Of a stretch of DNA of 64,000 nucleotides, positions 8,716 through 17,644 are shown piece after piece. The notes under the pieces are model-generated. The model worked only from the letters and a program-made list of their open reading frames with translations, searched no databases and had not been told where the DNA came from. Source of the DNA: Chersky-299 sp963749535 (GTDB taxonomy: Bacteria; Actinomycetota; Thermoleophilia; RBG-16-64-13); the NCBI GenBank assembly GCA_963749535.1, contig CAVVNF010000026.1:124001-188000 (forward strand). Direction: 5' to 3'. A program made the position numbers and the translations under genes. Every line of letters begins with the position of its first letter. Within the stretch, counting starts at the first letter, position 1.

Positions 8716-11244
8716 ATGGAAGGTAAACCGCCCGGAAAATCCACGCGCCGCTGGAAGAGGTTCGCGCTCTTCTTTGGTGCGCTTGCATTTTCGACCCTCG
8801 CTTTTGCTCCGATGGCCCTCGCCGCTACGTCCACCTCCGGTGAGGCCAGCCTGGTCCTCCCGAAGCTCAATCTGGTCAAGTTCCACGGTATCACCGGCCA
8901 GCTGCTGCTCACACTTGGCCTCATTATCTGCGCACTGGGCCTCATCTTCGGCATGGTCATTTACCGGAGTCTGAAGGCAATGCCGGTGCACCGGTCGATG
9001 CGAGAGATCTCCGAGCTCATCTACCAGACCTGCAAGACCTACCTCTTGAAGCAAGGCCAGTTCTTGATCCTTTTGTGGGTCTTCATCGCAATCGTCATCG
9101 GCGTGTATTTCGGCGTGCTCAGTCACTACCCCGGACTCAAGGTGTTCATCATCCTCGTGTTCAGCGTGATCGGCATCGTCGGGAGCTACGGCGTGGCCTG
9201 GTTCGGGATCCGGGTGAACAACTTCGCCAACTCCCGTACGGCTTTCGCCAGCCTGCGCGGCAAGCCTTACAAACTCCACGCGATCCCACTTCGTTCGGGC
9301 ATGAGCGTCGGCATGATGCTGATCAGCGTGGAACTGATAATCATGCTGATCATCTTGCTGTTCATCCCGCGGGACTATGCGGGCGCATGCTTTATCGGCT
9401 TCGCCATCGGTGAGTCGCTTGGAGCCTCGGCACTGCGGATCGCGGGCGGTATCTTCACCAAGATCGCCGACATCGGGTCCGACCTCATGAAGATCGTCTT
9501 CAACATCAAAGAAGACGATGCGCGTAACCCGGGCGTGATCGCAGACTGCACGGGTGACAACGCGGGCGACTCGGTCGGTCCCAGCGCCGACGGCTTCGAG
9601 ACCTATGGGGTCACGGGCGTCGCGCTCATCACCTTCATCATTCTGGCGATCATTCCCTCCGTGTTCACCGGAAAAGGCATGGCGCCCGATGTGGCAGCGC
9701 AGACCGCACTGATGGTGCAGGTCTCGCTACTCGTGTGGATCTTCGCGATGCGGGTCATGATGATCATCACCGCCGGTCTGTCGTACTTCATTAACGCCGC
9801 CATATCCAAGGCGCGGTACCAGAACGTCAACAAGATGAACTTCGAAGCCCCGCTGACCTCTCTGGTCTGGCTCACGTCGCTCATAGGGGTGGCCTTCACG
9901 TTCGTCGTCTCCTGGGCCCTCATCGGCGGCAGCACCCAGATCGGCAAGTTGGACGGCAGCCTGTGGTGGAAGCTCTCGATCATCATCACTATGGGTACTC
10001 TGGCGGGCGCGATTATTCCCGAGCTCGTCAAGGTCTTCACGTCCACCAAGTCCGCCCACGTGCGTGAGGTCGTTGCCTCGGCCAGGGAAGGTGGGTCTTC
10101 TCTCGATATCCTCTCCGGTCTGGTGGCCGGCAACTTCAGCGCCTACTACCTCGGCTTCACGATCATGGTGCTTATGGGCATCGGCTATCTGGTCAGTACG
10201 CAAGGAGTCGGCAACATCATGCTGGCTCCGGCCGTCTTCGCCTTCGGTCTCGTGGCCTTCGGCTTTCTCGGCATGGGTCCGGTGACCATCGCGGTGGACT
10301 CCTATGGACCCGTCACCGACAACGCTCAGTCCGTGTATGAGCTCTCGGTCATCGAATCGATCCCGAACGTCGCGGCTGAGATAAAGGGCGACTTCGGCTT
10401 CGATCCCGATTTCTCGGTAGCCAAAGATAATCTCGAGGAGAACGATGGCGCCGGGAACACGTTCAAGGCGACAGCCAAGCCGGTGCTGATCGGCACGGCC
10501 GTCGTCGGGGCGACGACCATGATCTTCTCTATCATTATGGCGCTCACCAACGGTCTCACGACCGGCCTCTCGAACCTGTCGATCCTGCACCCACCGTTCC
10601 TCTTGGGGATCATCATGGGCGGCGCAATGATCTACTGGTTCACGGGCGCGTCCACCCAGGCGGTCACGACCGGGGCGTATCGCGCGGTGGAGTTCATCAA
10701 GCGCAACATCCGGCTTGACGAGGGCGAGACCAAAGCCTCCGTGGAGGACAGCCGCAAAGTGGTGGCTATCTGCACGCAGTATGCACAACGCGGGATGATC
10801 AACATCTTCCTTGCTGTGTTCTTCGGCACGCTGGCCTTCGCTTTCCTGGAGCCGTTCTTCTTTATCGGTTACCTGATCTCGATCGCCGCTTTCGGCTTGT
10901 TCCAAGCGATCTTCATGGCTAACGCCGGGGGTGCCTGGGACAATGCTAAGAAGATCGTGGAAGTCGATCTCAAAGAGAAGGGCACCGAACTCCATGCCGC
11001 CACGGTTGTCGGTGACACCGTGGGCGACCCGTTCAAGGACACTTCGTCTGTAGCCATGAACCCGATCATCAAGTTCACCACCCTGTTCGGCCTCCTGGCT
11101 GTGGAATTGGCGGTTAGCATCTCCGACAAGCAAGGTCACACTCTGACTTACATCCTTGCGGCGGTGTTCTTCCTGATCTCGGTTACTTTTGTCGCGCGCT
11201 CGTTCTACTCGATGCGCATCAAGAGGGAGGCCGTCGAAGCCTAA
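8716..11244 (+). CDS. hppA: Membrane-bound ion-translocating pyrophosphatase
   Basis: 842 residues with about 16 membrane segments. It couples PPi hydrolysis to H+ (possibly Na+) transport. The catalytic segment EDDARNPGVIAD-CTGDNAGDSVG and the later DSYGPVTDNAQSV and GDPFKDTS loops carry the Mg-PPi-binding Asp residues. The GNTFKATAK segment has Lys where potassium-dependent enzymes carry Ala, which predicts potassium independence. The DCTGDNAGDSVGPSADGFETYG variant differs from the common DNVGDNVGDCAGMAAD form and points to the divergent clade found in Chlorobi, Chlamydiae and some actinobacteria. The N-terminus is longer than usual, with an extra signal-like hydrophobic segment. ATG start with strong AAGGAGG. 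Confidence 0.95.
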   Translation: MEGKPPGKSTRRWKRFALFFGALAFSTLAFAPMALAATSTSGEASLVLPKLNLVKFHGITGQLLLTLGLIICALGLIFGMVIYRSLKAMPVHRSMREISELIYQTCKTYLLKQGQFLILLWVFIAIVIGVYFGVLSHYPGLKVFIILVFSVIGIVGSYGVAWFGIRVNNFANSRTAFASLRGKPYKLHAIPLRSGMSVGMMLISVELIIMLIILLFIPRDYAGACFIGFAIGESLGASALRIAGGIFTKIADIGSDLMKIVFNIKEDDARNPGVIADCTGDNAGDSVGPSADGFETYGVTGVALITFIILAIIPSVFTGKGMAPDVAAQTALMVQVSLLVWIFAMRVMMIITAGLSYFINAAISKARYQNVNKMNFEAPLTSLVWLTSLIGVAFTFVVSWALIGGSTQIGKLDGSLWWKLSIIITMGTLAGAIIPELVKVFTSTKSAHVREVVASAREGGSSLDILSGLVAGNFSAYYLGFTIMVLMGIGYLVSTQGVGNIMLAPAVFAFGLVAFGFLGMGPVTIAVDSYGPVTDNAQSVYELSVIESIPNVAAEIKGDFGFDPDFSVAKDNLEENDGAGNTFKATAKPVLIGTAVVGATTMIFSIIMALTNGLTTGLSNLSILHPPFLLGIIMGGAMIYWFTGASTQAVTTGAYRAVEFIKRNIRLDEGETKASVEDSRKVVAICTQYAQRGMINIFLAVFFGTLAFAFLEPFFFIGYLISIAAFGLFQAIFMANAGGAWDNAKKIVEVDLKEKGTELHAATVVGDTVGDPFKDTSSVAMNPIIKFTTLFGLLAVELAVSISDKQGHTLTYILAAVFFLISVTFVARSFYSMRIKREAVEA

Positions 11245-11306
11245 TCTAGCCGCCTGCTGATCCGGCCGGGGTTCTGAGTTAGGACCGCGGCGGTAAGAGA
11301 CTGACA

Positions 11307-11340
11307 GGGGCCGCCTGCCGCGAACGCGGCAGGCGGCCCC
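11307..11340 (+). terminator. Hairpin terminator after hppA
   Basis: Perfect 15-bp inverted repeat (11307-11321 with 11326-11340) and a 4-base GAAC loop, 62 bases after the hppA stop. There is no long T run, as is common for high-GC terminators. Confidence 0.7.
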
Positions 11341-11356
11341 GCCCATGAGTACGGGC

Positions 11357-11406
11357 GAGTGACACCAGCTGTCAGTCGAAGGAGTGACACTAGCTGTCAA
11401 TCGAGG
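11357..11406 (+). repeat. Two abutting 25-bp repeats, candidate operator
   Basis: Units at 11357-11381 and 11382-11406 agree at 22 of 25 positions. Each contains an internal inverted repeat TGACA-N5-TGTCA. They lie about 100 bases upstream of the first KimA-like gene. A weak promoter, CTGTCA (11394-11399), 17-base spacer, TATTCT (11417-11422), overlaps the second unit, so a bound regulator would block it. The regulator is unknown. Confidence 0.5.
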
Positions 11407-11507
11407 AAGTTGTTGTTATTCTTAGACGTTCTTGGCGCGGGGCGGTGTAGCTCAAGAGCCGCGGCCACCGTGGGGACGTGCGAGTGCGTGAAAGGGACTG
11501 ATCGGGC

Positions 11508-13405
11508 TTGGCTTCGACGGCTCAGATGATCAAGCGGGTATTGGTTGGGCGGCCCATCCCGACTTCCGAAGAGCACCGCACTCGGCTATCCAAGCTCATC
11601 GCCCTCCCCGTCTTTTCGTCAGACGCCATATCTTCGACGGCATATGCCACGGAAGAGATTCTCATAGTCCTGATAGCTGGCCGGCACAGTCGCTCTTCAT
11701 TATGCCTTGCCCATAAGTCTTGCGGTAGCCGGATTGCTCGCGATCGTCGCGCTGTCCTACCAGCAGACCATCCACGCCTACCCTTCAGGCGGGGGATCGT
11801 ACATCGTCAGCACCGCGAACCTCGGAAGGTACCCAGGCATGACCGCCGCCGCCTCGCTCATGATCGACTACGTGATGACGGTGGCCGTGAGTGTGGCTTC
11901 CGGGGTGGCCGCCGTGGACTCAGCCTTCCCATCGCTCTATCCCTATCGAGTCGGTGATCTCTGTAGTTGTCATAGCCATTGTTGCTCTCGCCAACCTGCG
12001 GGGGCTACGAGAATCCGGAAGGATCTTCGCTGCGCCCACCTATGCCTTTATTCTCTTGTGCGGGGGGCTGGTTGTGGTGGGAACCATACGTTGGCTGACT
12101 GGCAGTCTGCACCCCGTGGTGTATCCCGGAGTAGTCGTTCCACAGACCGGACTGACTATCTTCCTAATACTGAGAGCGTTTTCTGGCGGCTGCAGCGCCA
12201 TGACCGGGACCGAAGCCATATCGAACGGAGTGCCTGCCTTTAAACCACCAGAAAGCCGAAACGCCGCAATTACGCTGGGGATCATGGCGGCTATCCTGGG
12301 GTTCCTCCTTGTCGGCGTCACCCATCTGGCCCAAGTGCTGCAGCTTCACTCGGTGGCGACGGATACTGTTCTGAGTCAAATCGGGCGGGCGGTCTACGGT
12401 AACGGCGGATTCCTCTATTTCGCGCTGCAAATAGCAACCATGGCAATCTTGTTCCTTGGTGCCAATACCAGCTTCGCGGACTTTCCTCGTCTTTCGTCAA
12501 TCCTGGCGCGTGACGGTCTGATGCCGCGACAGTTCATGAACCGGGGAGATAAGCTGGCGTTCTCAAACGGCATCGTAGGCCTGGCGGTGCTCGCGATCGT
12601 GATCGTGATCGCATTCGGCGCGAGCGTCAATAGCATGATCCCGCTGTACGCGGTGGGGGTCTTCGTAAGCTTCACTCTCTCGCAATCAGGGCATGGTGGT
12701 GCACTGGTTCAGGCTGAAGAGCGATGGTTGGCGCCACAGGGCGGCGATGAACGCATTTGGGCGCAGTACTGACAGGAGTAGTCTCTGCAGTGGTCTTGTT
12801 CGCTAAGTTCCTCCAGGGTGCGTACATCGTTCTGGGCGCGGCGATTGTCTTGGTCCTGGTCTTCTCCTACATCAAGCGACATTACGACAAGGTGTCGCGT
12901 TTTCTCGAACCGCAAAGCGAAGAGCGCCTGGAGCGCCTCGGCAGAATCGCCATCTCGAAACCGCGCACAACGGTCGTGCTGTTCGTTTCCCAGGTGAATG
13001 AGCTTACGGCCCGGGCTCTAGCTCTCGGGACGGGGGCTTTCCCCGGACGATTTCCACGCTGCCACCATCACCAGTGATCCCGTTTCGCTGGCAAAACTCG
13101 AGCACACGTGGGAGGAGATGGACATCGACGTACCGCTCAAGGCCGTGGAGTCTCCGTTCCGCGAGTTCACTCGGCCAGCTGTCGAGTATGTTCGCTCGCT
13201 CGAGCCTGGTCCCAACCATACTGTGACGGTGATAATCCCGGAGCTGGTGGTGGAGCATTGGTGGGACAATCTGCTTCACAACCAGAATGCACTCCGGCTG
13301 AAGGCGGCGTTGCTGGGCGTACCCTGGGTTGTGGTGATCAGCATCCCCTTCCATATCGGCGTGACTGATGCCGAGGAGATCTTCCCTGCGGAGGACCCGT
13401 CCTAG
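11508..13405 (+). pseudogene. KimA-type potassium importer, first tandem copy, frameshifted
   Basis: Homology to the intact neighbour at 13492-15369 runs the full length, but the frame changes near 11682, 11948, 12690 and 13040. Recognisable blocks in order: RVLVGRPIPTSEE, FSSDAISSTAYATEEIL, HAYPSGGGSYIVS, FKPPESRNAAITLG, FLGANTSFADFPRLSS, IPLYAVGVFVSFTLSQSG, RHYDKVSRFLEPQ and VVEHWWDNLLHNQNALRLK. TTG start as in the second copy. I see no in-frame nonsense codon apart from the shifts. With frameshifts common in this sequence, it may be an intact gene in the organism rather than a true pseudogene. Confidence 0.75.
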
Positions 13406-13491
13406 GCAACATCGAAAGTTGCTCTCAATGTCGCGGAGGACCGCTGCCCTTGATAGACTCCAAGACTCTCTGATCACGACTGCCGGAGAAA

Positions 13492-15369
13492 TTGAGTACC
13501 AGCTCTGCAATTAAGCGAGCCCTGGTCGGGCGCCCCATCGCTACTGCCCAGGAAGGACAGGAGCGGCTTTCCAAGAAGCTCGCGCTGCCGGTGTTCTCGG
13601 CTGACGCGATTTCGTCCACAGCCTACGCCACCGAGGAGATCCTGCTCGCCCTTATGCTGGCCGGATCCGTGGCACTTCGCTACTCGGTCTACATCTCGCT
13701 CGCTGTGGCCGCTTTGTTGGCTATCGTGGCGCTTTCCTATATGCAGACCGTGCACGCCTACCCGAGTGGCGGCGGTTCTTACATCGTCAGCCGCGAGAAC
13801 TTGGGGCTGACGCCAGGGCTCGTTGCCGCTGCTTCGTTGATGATCGATTACGTGATGACCGTCGCGGTCAGCACGGCAGCGGGCGTGGCTGCGGTGTATT
13901 CGGCCGTACCTTCGCTCTACAACTACCGGGTGTACATCTGCGTGGGCGTGATTTTGCTGGTAGCACTAGCAAACCTGAGAGGTGTCCGGGAGTCCGGTAC
14001 CCTGTTCGCGGTTCCGACTTATTTGTTCGTTCTCTTGTGTGGCGGGTTGATCATTGTAGGCATGGTGCGCTGGCTGCTAGGAGACCTGCCGCCGCTAGCG
14101 CACGCGCCGTTCCCAGCAGTTCAGGATTTGACTTTCTTTCTCATCCTTCGAGCGTTCGCCGGCGGATGCTCTGCGATGACAGGCACCGAGGCGATCTCCA
14201 ACGCGGTGCCCGTCTTCAAGCCGCCGGAGAGCCGCAACGCTGCGATTACCCTCGGTATCATGGCCTCTGTTCTCGCCTTTCTGCTGATCGGGGTGACGGG
14301 GCTTTCGCAGATCCTCCACGTCTACCCCACGGCCAACGGCAGCGATACTGTGCTCAGCCAGGTGGCGCGCTCCGTGTTTGGGAACAGGACATTCCTCTAC
14401 TTCGCTTTGCAGATAGCCACCATGGCCATCCTATTTCTGGGAGCCAACACGAGCTACGCTGGTTTTCCGCGCCTCTCTTCGGTACTGGCGCGCGATGGTC
14501 TCATGCCCCGCCAGTTCATGAACCGCGGGGATCGCCTGGTGTTCTCCAACGGGATCATCGGGCTGACAGTAGCCGCCATCGCGGTCATCCTGGTGTTCCG
14601 TGGCCAGACACACAGCATGATTCCCCTTTACGCGGTCGGGGTGTTCATAAGCTTCACCCTGTCCCAGTCCGGTATGGTGGTCCATTGGTTCAGGCTCAAG
14701 AACGAAGGTTGGCAGCGGCGGGCGCTCATGAATGGCGTGGGCGCGACGCTGACCGCTGTTGTGTCCGTGGTCATCGTCATCGTCAAGTTCGTCCACGGGG
14801 CGTACCTGGTCGTGATCGCTGTGCCGATACTGGTGGGGATCTTCTATGTGGTCCGGCGCCACTACGATCGCGTGGCCGCAGTGCTCGAGCCGCAGAACAC
14901 TGTGGAGTTGGAAGAACTCGGGCGGGTCGCGGTCTCTAGGCCGCGAACGACGGTCGTTCTCTTCGTGGCCCAGGTCAACTCGCTCACTGCACGGTCGCTC
15001 TCCCTCGCCCGGGCGCTTTCCCCGGACGATGTGCACGCAGTGACTGTCAGCAGCGACCCTGAGCGCCTCGCGCGCTTGCGGGAGACGTGGGACCAAATGA
15101 ACATCGACGTCTCTCTCGAGGTCGTGGAGTCTCCCTATCGCGAGTTCATCAAGCCGGCGGTGGCGTACGTGCGGTCGCTGAAGCCCGGTCCCGACCATAC
15201 GGTGACCGTGGTCATCCCCGAATTTGTGGTGGAGCATTGGTGGGAAGCGTTCTTGCACAACCAGGATGCTCTTCGTCTCAAGGGCGCGCTCTACGTGGTT
15301 CCGTGGGTGGTGGTGATCAACATCCCCTTGCACATCTCAGCCGCCAAGACTCAGGAGCCTTCGGATTAG
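13492..15369 (+). CDS. kimA: KimA-type APC-superfamily potassium importer
   Basis: 625 residues. It matches Bacillus KimA (formerly YdaO) block for block: FSADAISSTAYATEEIL, HAYPSGGGSYIVS, RAFAGGCSAMTGTEAISN, FKPPESRNAA, RDGLMPRQF-NRGDRL-FSNGI and IPLYAVGVFISFTLSQSGM. About 12 membrane helices are followed by a cytosolic C-terminal domain of about 180 residues ending near HNQDALRLKGALY. KimA is a proton-coupled high-affinity potassium importer inhibited by c-di-AMP in Bacillus. Start is TTG 13492 with GGAGAA upstream. A generic amino-acid-permease label is less specific. Confidence 0.85.
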   Translation: MSTSSAIKRALVGRPIATAQEGQERLSKKLALPVFSADAISSTAYATEEILLALMLAGSVALRYSVYISLAVAALLAIVALSYMQTVHAYPSGGGSYIVSRENLGLTPGLVAAASLMIDYVMTVAVSTAAGVAAVYSAVPSLYNYRVYICVGVILLVALANLRGVRESGTLFAVPTYLFVLLCGGLIIVGMVRWLLGDLPPLAHAPFPAVQDLTFFLILRAFAGGCSAMTGTEAISNAVPVFKPPESRNAAITLGIMASVLAFLLIGVTGLSQILHVYPTANGSDTVLSQVARSVFGNRTFLYFALQIATMAILFLGANTSYAGFPRLSSVLARDGLMPRQFMNRGDRLVFSNGIIGLTVAAIAVILVFRGQTHSMIPLYAVGVFISFTLSQSGMVVHWFRLKNEGWQRRALMNGVGATLTAVVSVVIVIVKFVHGAYLVVIAVPILVGIFYVVRRHYDRVAAVLEPQNTVELEELGRVAVSRPRTTVVLFVAQVNSLTARSLSLARALSPDDVHAVTVSSDPERLARLRETWDQMNIDVSLEVVESPYREFIKPAVAYVRSLKPGPDHTVTVVIPEFVVEHWWEAFLHNQDALRLKGALYVVPWVVVINIPLHISAAKTQEPSD

Positions 15370-15447
15370 CAGACTGCTGAGGATCTACTCGCCGATGGCG
15401 CGAGAGGCGCAGGCTAGGTACTCTAAGCTGCTATCCTCACCGAGCGT

Positions 15448-15476
15448 TTGACAGATTCCAGTTTGGCCCATAAGAT
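15448..15476 (+). promoter_or_regulatory. Consensus housekeeping promoter of groES
   Basis: TTGACA at 15448-15453, 17-base spacer, TAAGAT at 15471-15476. Transcription would begin near 15483, immediately before the CIRCE operator. Confidence 0.85.
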
Positions 15477-15485
15477 AGCTGGTGG

Positions 15486-15512
15486 TTGGCACTCGGCAGC
15501 AGAGAGTGCCAA
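15486..15512 (+). promoter_or_regulatory. CIRCE operator (HrcA-binding site)
   Basis: TTGGCACTC, 9-base spacer, GAGTGCCAA: a perfect 9-9-9 inverted repeat close to the CIRCE consensus TTAGCACTC-N9-GAGTGCTAA. It sits at the predicted start of groES transcription, so HrcA repression with release on heat shock is expected. Confidence 0.93.
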
Positions 15513-15592
15513 TTCTGCGTAGGAGGTTATGGTCGTTCACTCGTTGTGTATAGATGGCAAACAGCTTAAAACGCGAGACAGGAGGGTCCTGA

Positions 15593-15892
15593 ATGAAACT
15601 GGTACCACTCGAGGACAGGGTCGTGCTCAAGCTGAAGGCGAAGGAAGAAAAGACCAAGAGCGGCATCGTTCTTCCCGACACGGCCAGGGAGAAGGCGTCG
15701 GAGGCCACAGTTCTGGCGGCCGGCCCCGGGAAATATGACAACAAAGGCAAGCTGCTCCCGATGCCCGTGGAAGTCGGCGACACAGTCTTGATTCCCAAGC
15801 ACGGCTACACAGAAGTCAAAGTCGACGGCGAGGACTATATGGTCATCCGGGCGTCCGACCTGTTCGGTATCGTCGGCAAATCGAAGAAGTAG
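15593..15892 (+). CDS. groES: GroES co-chaperonin (Cpn10)
   Basis: 99 residues with the typical opening LVPLEDRVVLK, the mobile loop region KTKSGIVLPDTA that contacts GroEL, VGDTVLIPKHGYTEVKVDG and the closing YMVIRASDLFGIV. It caps the GroEL folding chamber. AGGAGG precedes ATG 15593. Expression is predicted from the promoter plus CIRCE just upstream. No groEL follows; the next gene is hutH. Confidence 0.97.
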   Translation: MKLVPLEDRVVLKLKAKEEKTKSGIVLPDTAREKASEATVLAAGPGKYDNKGKLLPMPVEVGDTVLIPKHGYTEVKVDGEDYMVIRASDLFGIVGKSKK

Positions 15893-16086
15893 TCGCGTCT
15901 CGATCCGGCCTAGTGCCGGCGATCGACAGGTTCCAAGGAGGCTGGTTCCCGGCGAGGGATGAAGAACTGGACTCCTTGGGCTGCGCATGACCCCGGGCTG
16001 GGTCTTGTAGCTGTACTATGTTCGCGTAGCATTGTTGTGATGTCGGCGTGGACGGTGGCACGCCGGGGAGAAAGTAAGCGCGGACT

Positions 16087-17634
16087 ATGGTGACGATATC
16101 GATCGACGGCAACTCACTCACGCTCGGCGACGTCTTGACCGTGTCCCGAGGCGAAGCGGCCATCCGGCTGGCCGATGGTGCGGTGCCCCGGATCCAGGAG
16201 GCTCGCGCGTATATCGAGCGCCTGCTCGCCGAGGATGCCGTGGTGTATGGAGTGACCACCGGCTTTGGCAAGTTCGCGGAGGTCAGAATCGCCGGCGAGG
16301 ACGCGCTCCAACTGCAGCGGAATCTCATCTTCAGCCATTGCTGTGGAGTGGGGGAGCCGCTCGGGGCCGAGGAGACCCGGGCGGTCATGCTCCTCCGGGC
16401 GAACGTACTCGCCAAGGGTTATTCCGGCGCCCGACTTGTGGTGCTGCAGACTCTCATCGACATGTTGAACGCGGGGGTGCTCCCAGTGATCCCAAGCAAG
16501 GGCTCGGTGGGGGCATGTGGCGATCTGGCCCCCCTCGCTCACCTGAGCGCTGTTCTCATGGGAGAGGGCGAGGCGATCTTCGGCGGCCGGCGGATGCCAG
16601 GTGGCGAGGCCCTCAGATCCTCGGGCATCGAACCGGTCGTGCTGCGGGCCAAAGAAGGTCTGGCGCTCATCAATGGCACTCAGATGATGACCGGAGTGGG
16701 GATACTAAGCCTTCTCAAAGCCGAGAACTTGGCGAAAGCCGCCGACGTGGCCTGCGCCCTTTCGCTCGAAGCTCTTCGTGGTACCCGGACCCCATACCTC
16801 GACTTGACCCAGGCCGTGCGACCCCATCCCGGGCAGCGAGCCACCGCCAGAAATCTCCTGCGGCTTCTCGAAGCGAGTGAGATCCTCGTCGCACACGCCG
16901 GCTGTGGAAAAGTGCAGGATGCCTATTCGCTGCGGTGCGCTCCCCAGGTGCACGGAGCCGCGAAAGAAGCGCTGGCGTTCGTGCGTCGCGTGCTGGAAGT
17001 GGAAGTGAATGCGGCCACGGACAACCCTCTGGTGTTCGTCCCCGAGGAACTCGTCCTGTCGGGCGGTAACTTCCACGGGCAGCCTATTGCCCAGGCCATG
17101 GACATCCTTGCGATCGCGGTGGCCCAGATGGCCAACATCTCGGAGCGGCGGGTGGAGTGCATGATGGACCCCAGCACTTCGGATGAACTGCCCGCGTTTC
17201 TATGCCATCGAGGCGGACTGAATTCCGGCTTGATGATTGCACAGGTCACGGCGGCGGCTCTGGTGTCTGAGAACAAGATCCTCACCCACCCAGCATGTGT
17301 GGACAGCATTCCTACTTCGGCCAATAAAGAGGACTTCGTAAGCATGGGTGCCCACGCGACTCTCAAAGCGCGCGAGGTGGTCCGTAACGTTCAGCGGGTG
17401 ATCGCCATAGAATTGCTCTGTGGGGCCCAAGGACTCGAATTCCGCCGCGCCGACAGGCCTGGCAAGGGAACCGCGGCGGCATGGGCTTTCATCCGTGAAT
17501 CTATACCTCCACTTGAGGAGGACCGTCCGCAGACGCCGGACATCGAGCGTCTCAGCGGTTTGATCGAGGATGGATCGCTCGTAGGATTCGTAGAGGACAC
17601 CGTGGGGCCGTTGGAGTTGGCCCCCACCACCTAG
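16087..17634 (+). CDS. hutH: Histidine ammonia-lyase with Cys in the MIO triad
   Basis: 515 residues. It converts histidine to urocanate and ammonia. The cofactor-forming site reads GSVGACGDLAPLAH instead of the usual GSVGASGDLAPLAH: codon TGT at 16516-16518 (residue 144) gives Cys where Ser normally forms the MIO group. Other family blocks are intact: YGVTTGFGKFA, NGTQMMTG, VQDAYSLRCAPQVHGA, TDNPLVF, SGGNFHGQPIA and PTSANKEDFVSMGAHA. It opens the hut operon hutH-hutI-ftcD-hutU. The ATG at 16087 and the GTG at 16090 are both possible starts. Confidence 0.95.
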   Translation: MVTISIDGNSLTLGDVLTVSRGEAAIRLADGAVPRIQEARAYIERLLAEDAVVYGVTTGFGKFAEVRIAGEDALQLQRNLIFSHCCGVGEPLGAEETRAVMLLRANVLAKGYSGARLVVLQTLIDMLNAGVLPVIPSKGSVGACGDLAPLAHLSAVLMGEGEAIFGGRRMPGGEALRSSGIEPVVLRAKEGLALINGTQMMTGVGILSLLKAENLAKAADVACALSLEALRGTRTPYLDLTQAVRPHPGQRATARNLLRLLEASEILVAHAGCGKVQDAYSLRCAPQVHGAAKEALAFVRRVLEVEVNAATDNPLVFVPEELVLSGGNFHGQPIAQAMDILAIAVAQMANISERRVECMMDPSTSDELPAFLCHRGGLNSGLMIAQVTAAALVSENKILTHPACVDSIPTSANKEDFVSMGAHATLKAREVVRNVQRVIAIELLCGAQGLEFRRADRPGKGTAAAWAFIRESIPPLEEDRPQTPDIERLSGLIEDGSLVGFVEDTVGPLELAPTT

Positions 17635-17644
17635 GACCGGAGCC

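Noticed and set aside
8466..8726. Open frame of 86 codons in the hppA leader
   Set aside because: Arg/Gly-rich translation without homology, no ribosome site, and it overlaps the start of hppA in another frame.
9727..11400. 557-codon open frame antisense to hppA
   Set aside because: His/Asp/Arg-rich translation typical of the reverse strand of a GC-rich membrane-protein gene; no homology.
11430..11507. tRNA-like or riboswitch-like stretch (GGTGTAGCTCAAGAGCC) before the first KimA-like gene
   Set aside because: It recalls a D-arm only. No T-loop, anticodon stem or acceptor pairing can be drawn, and the c-di-AMP riboswitch consensus is not visible.
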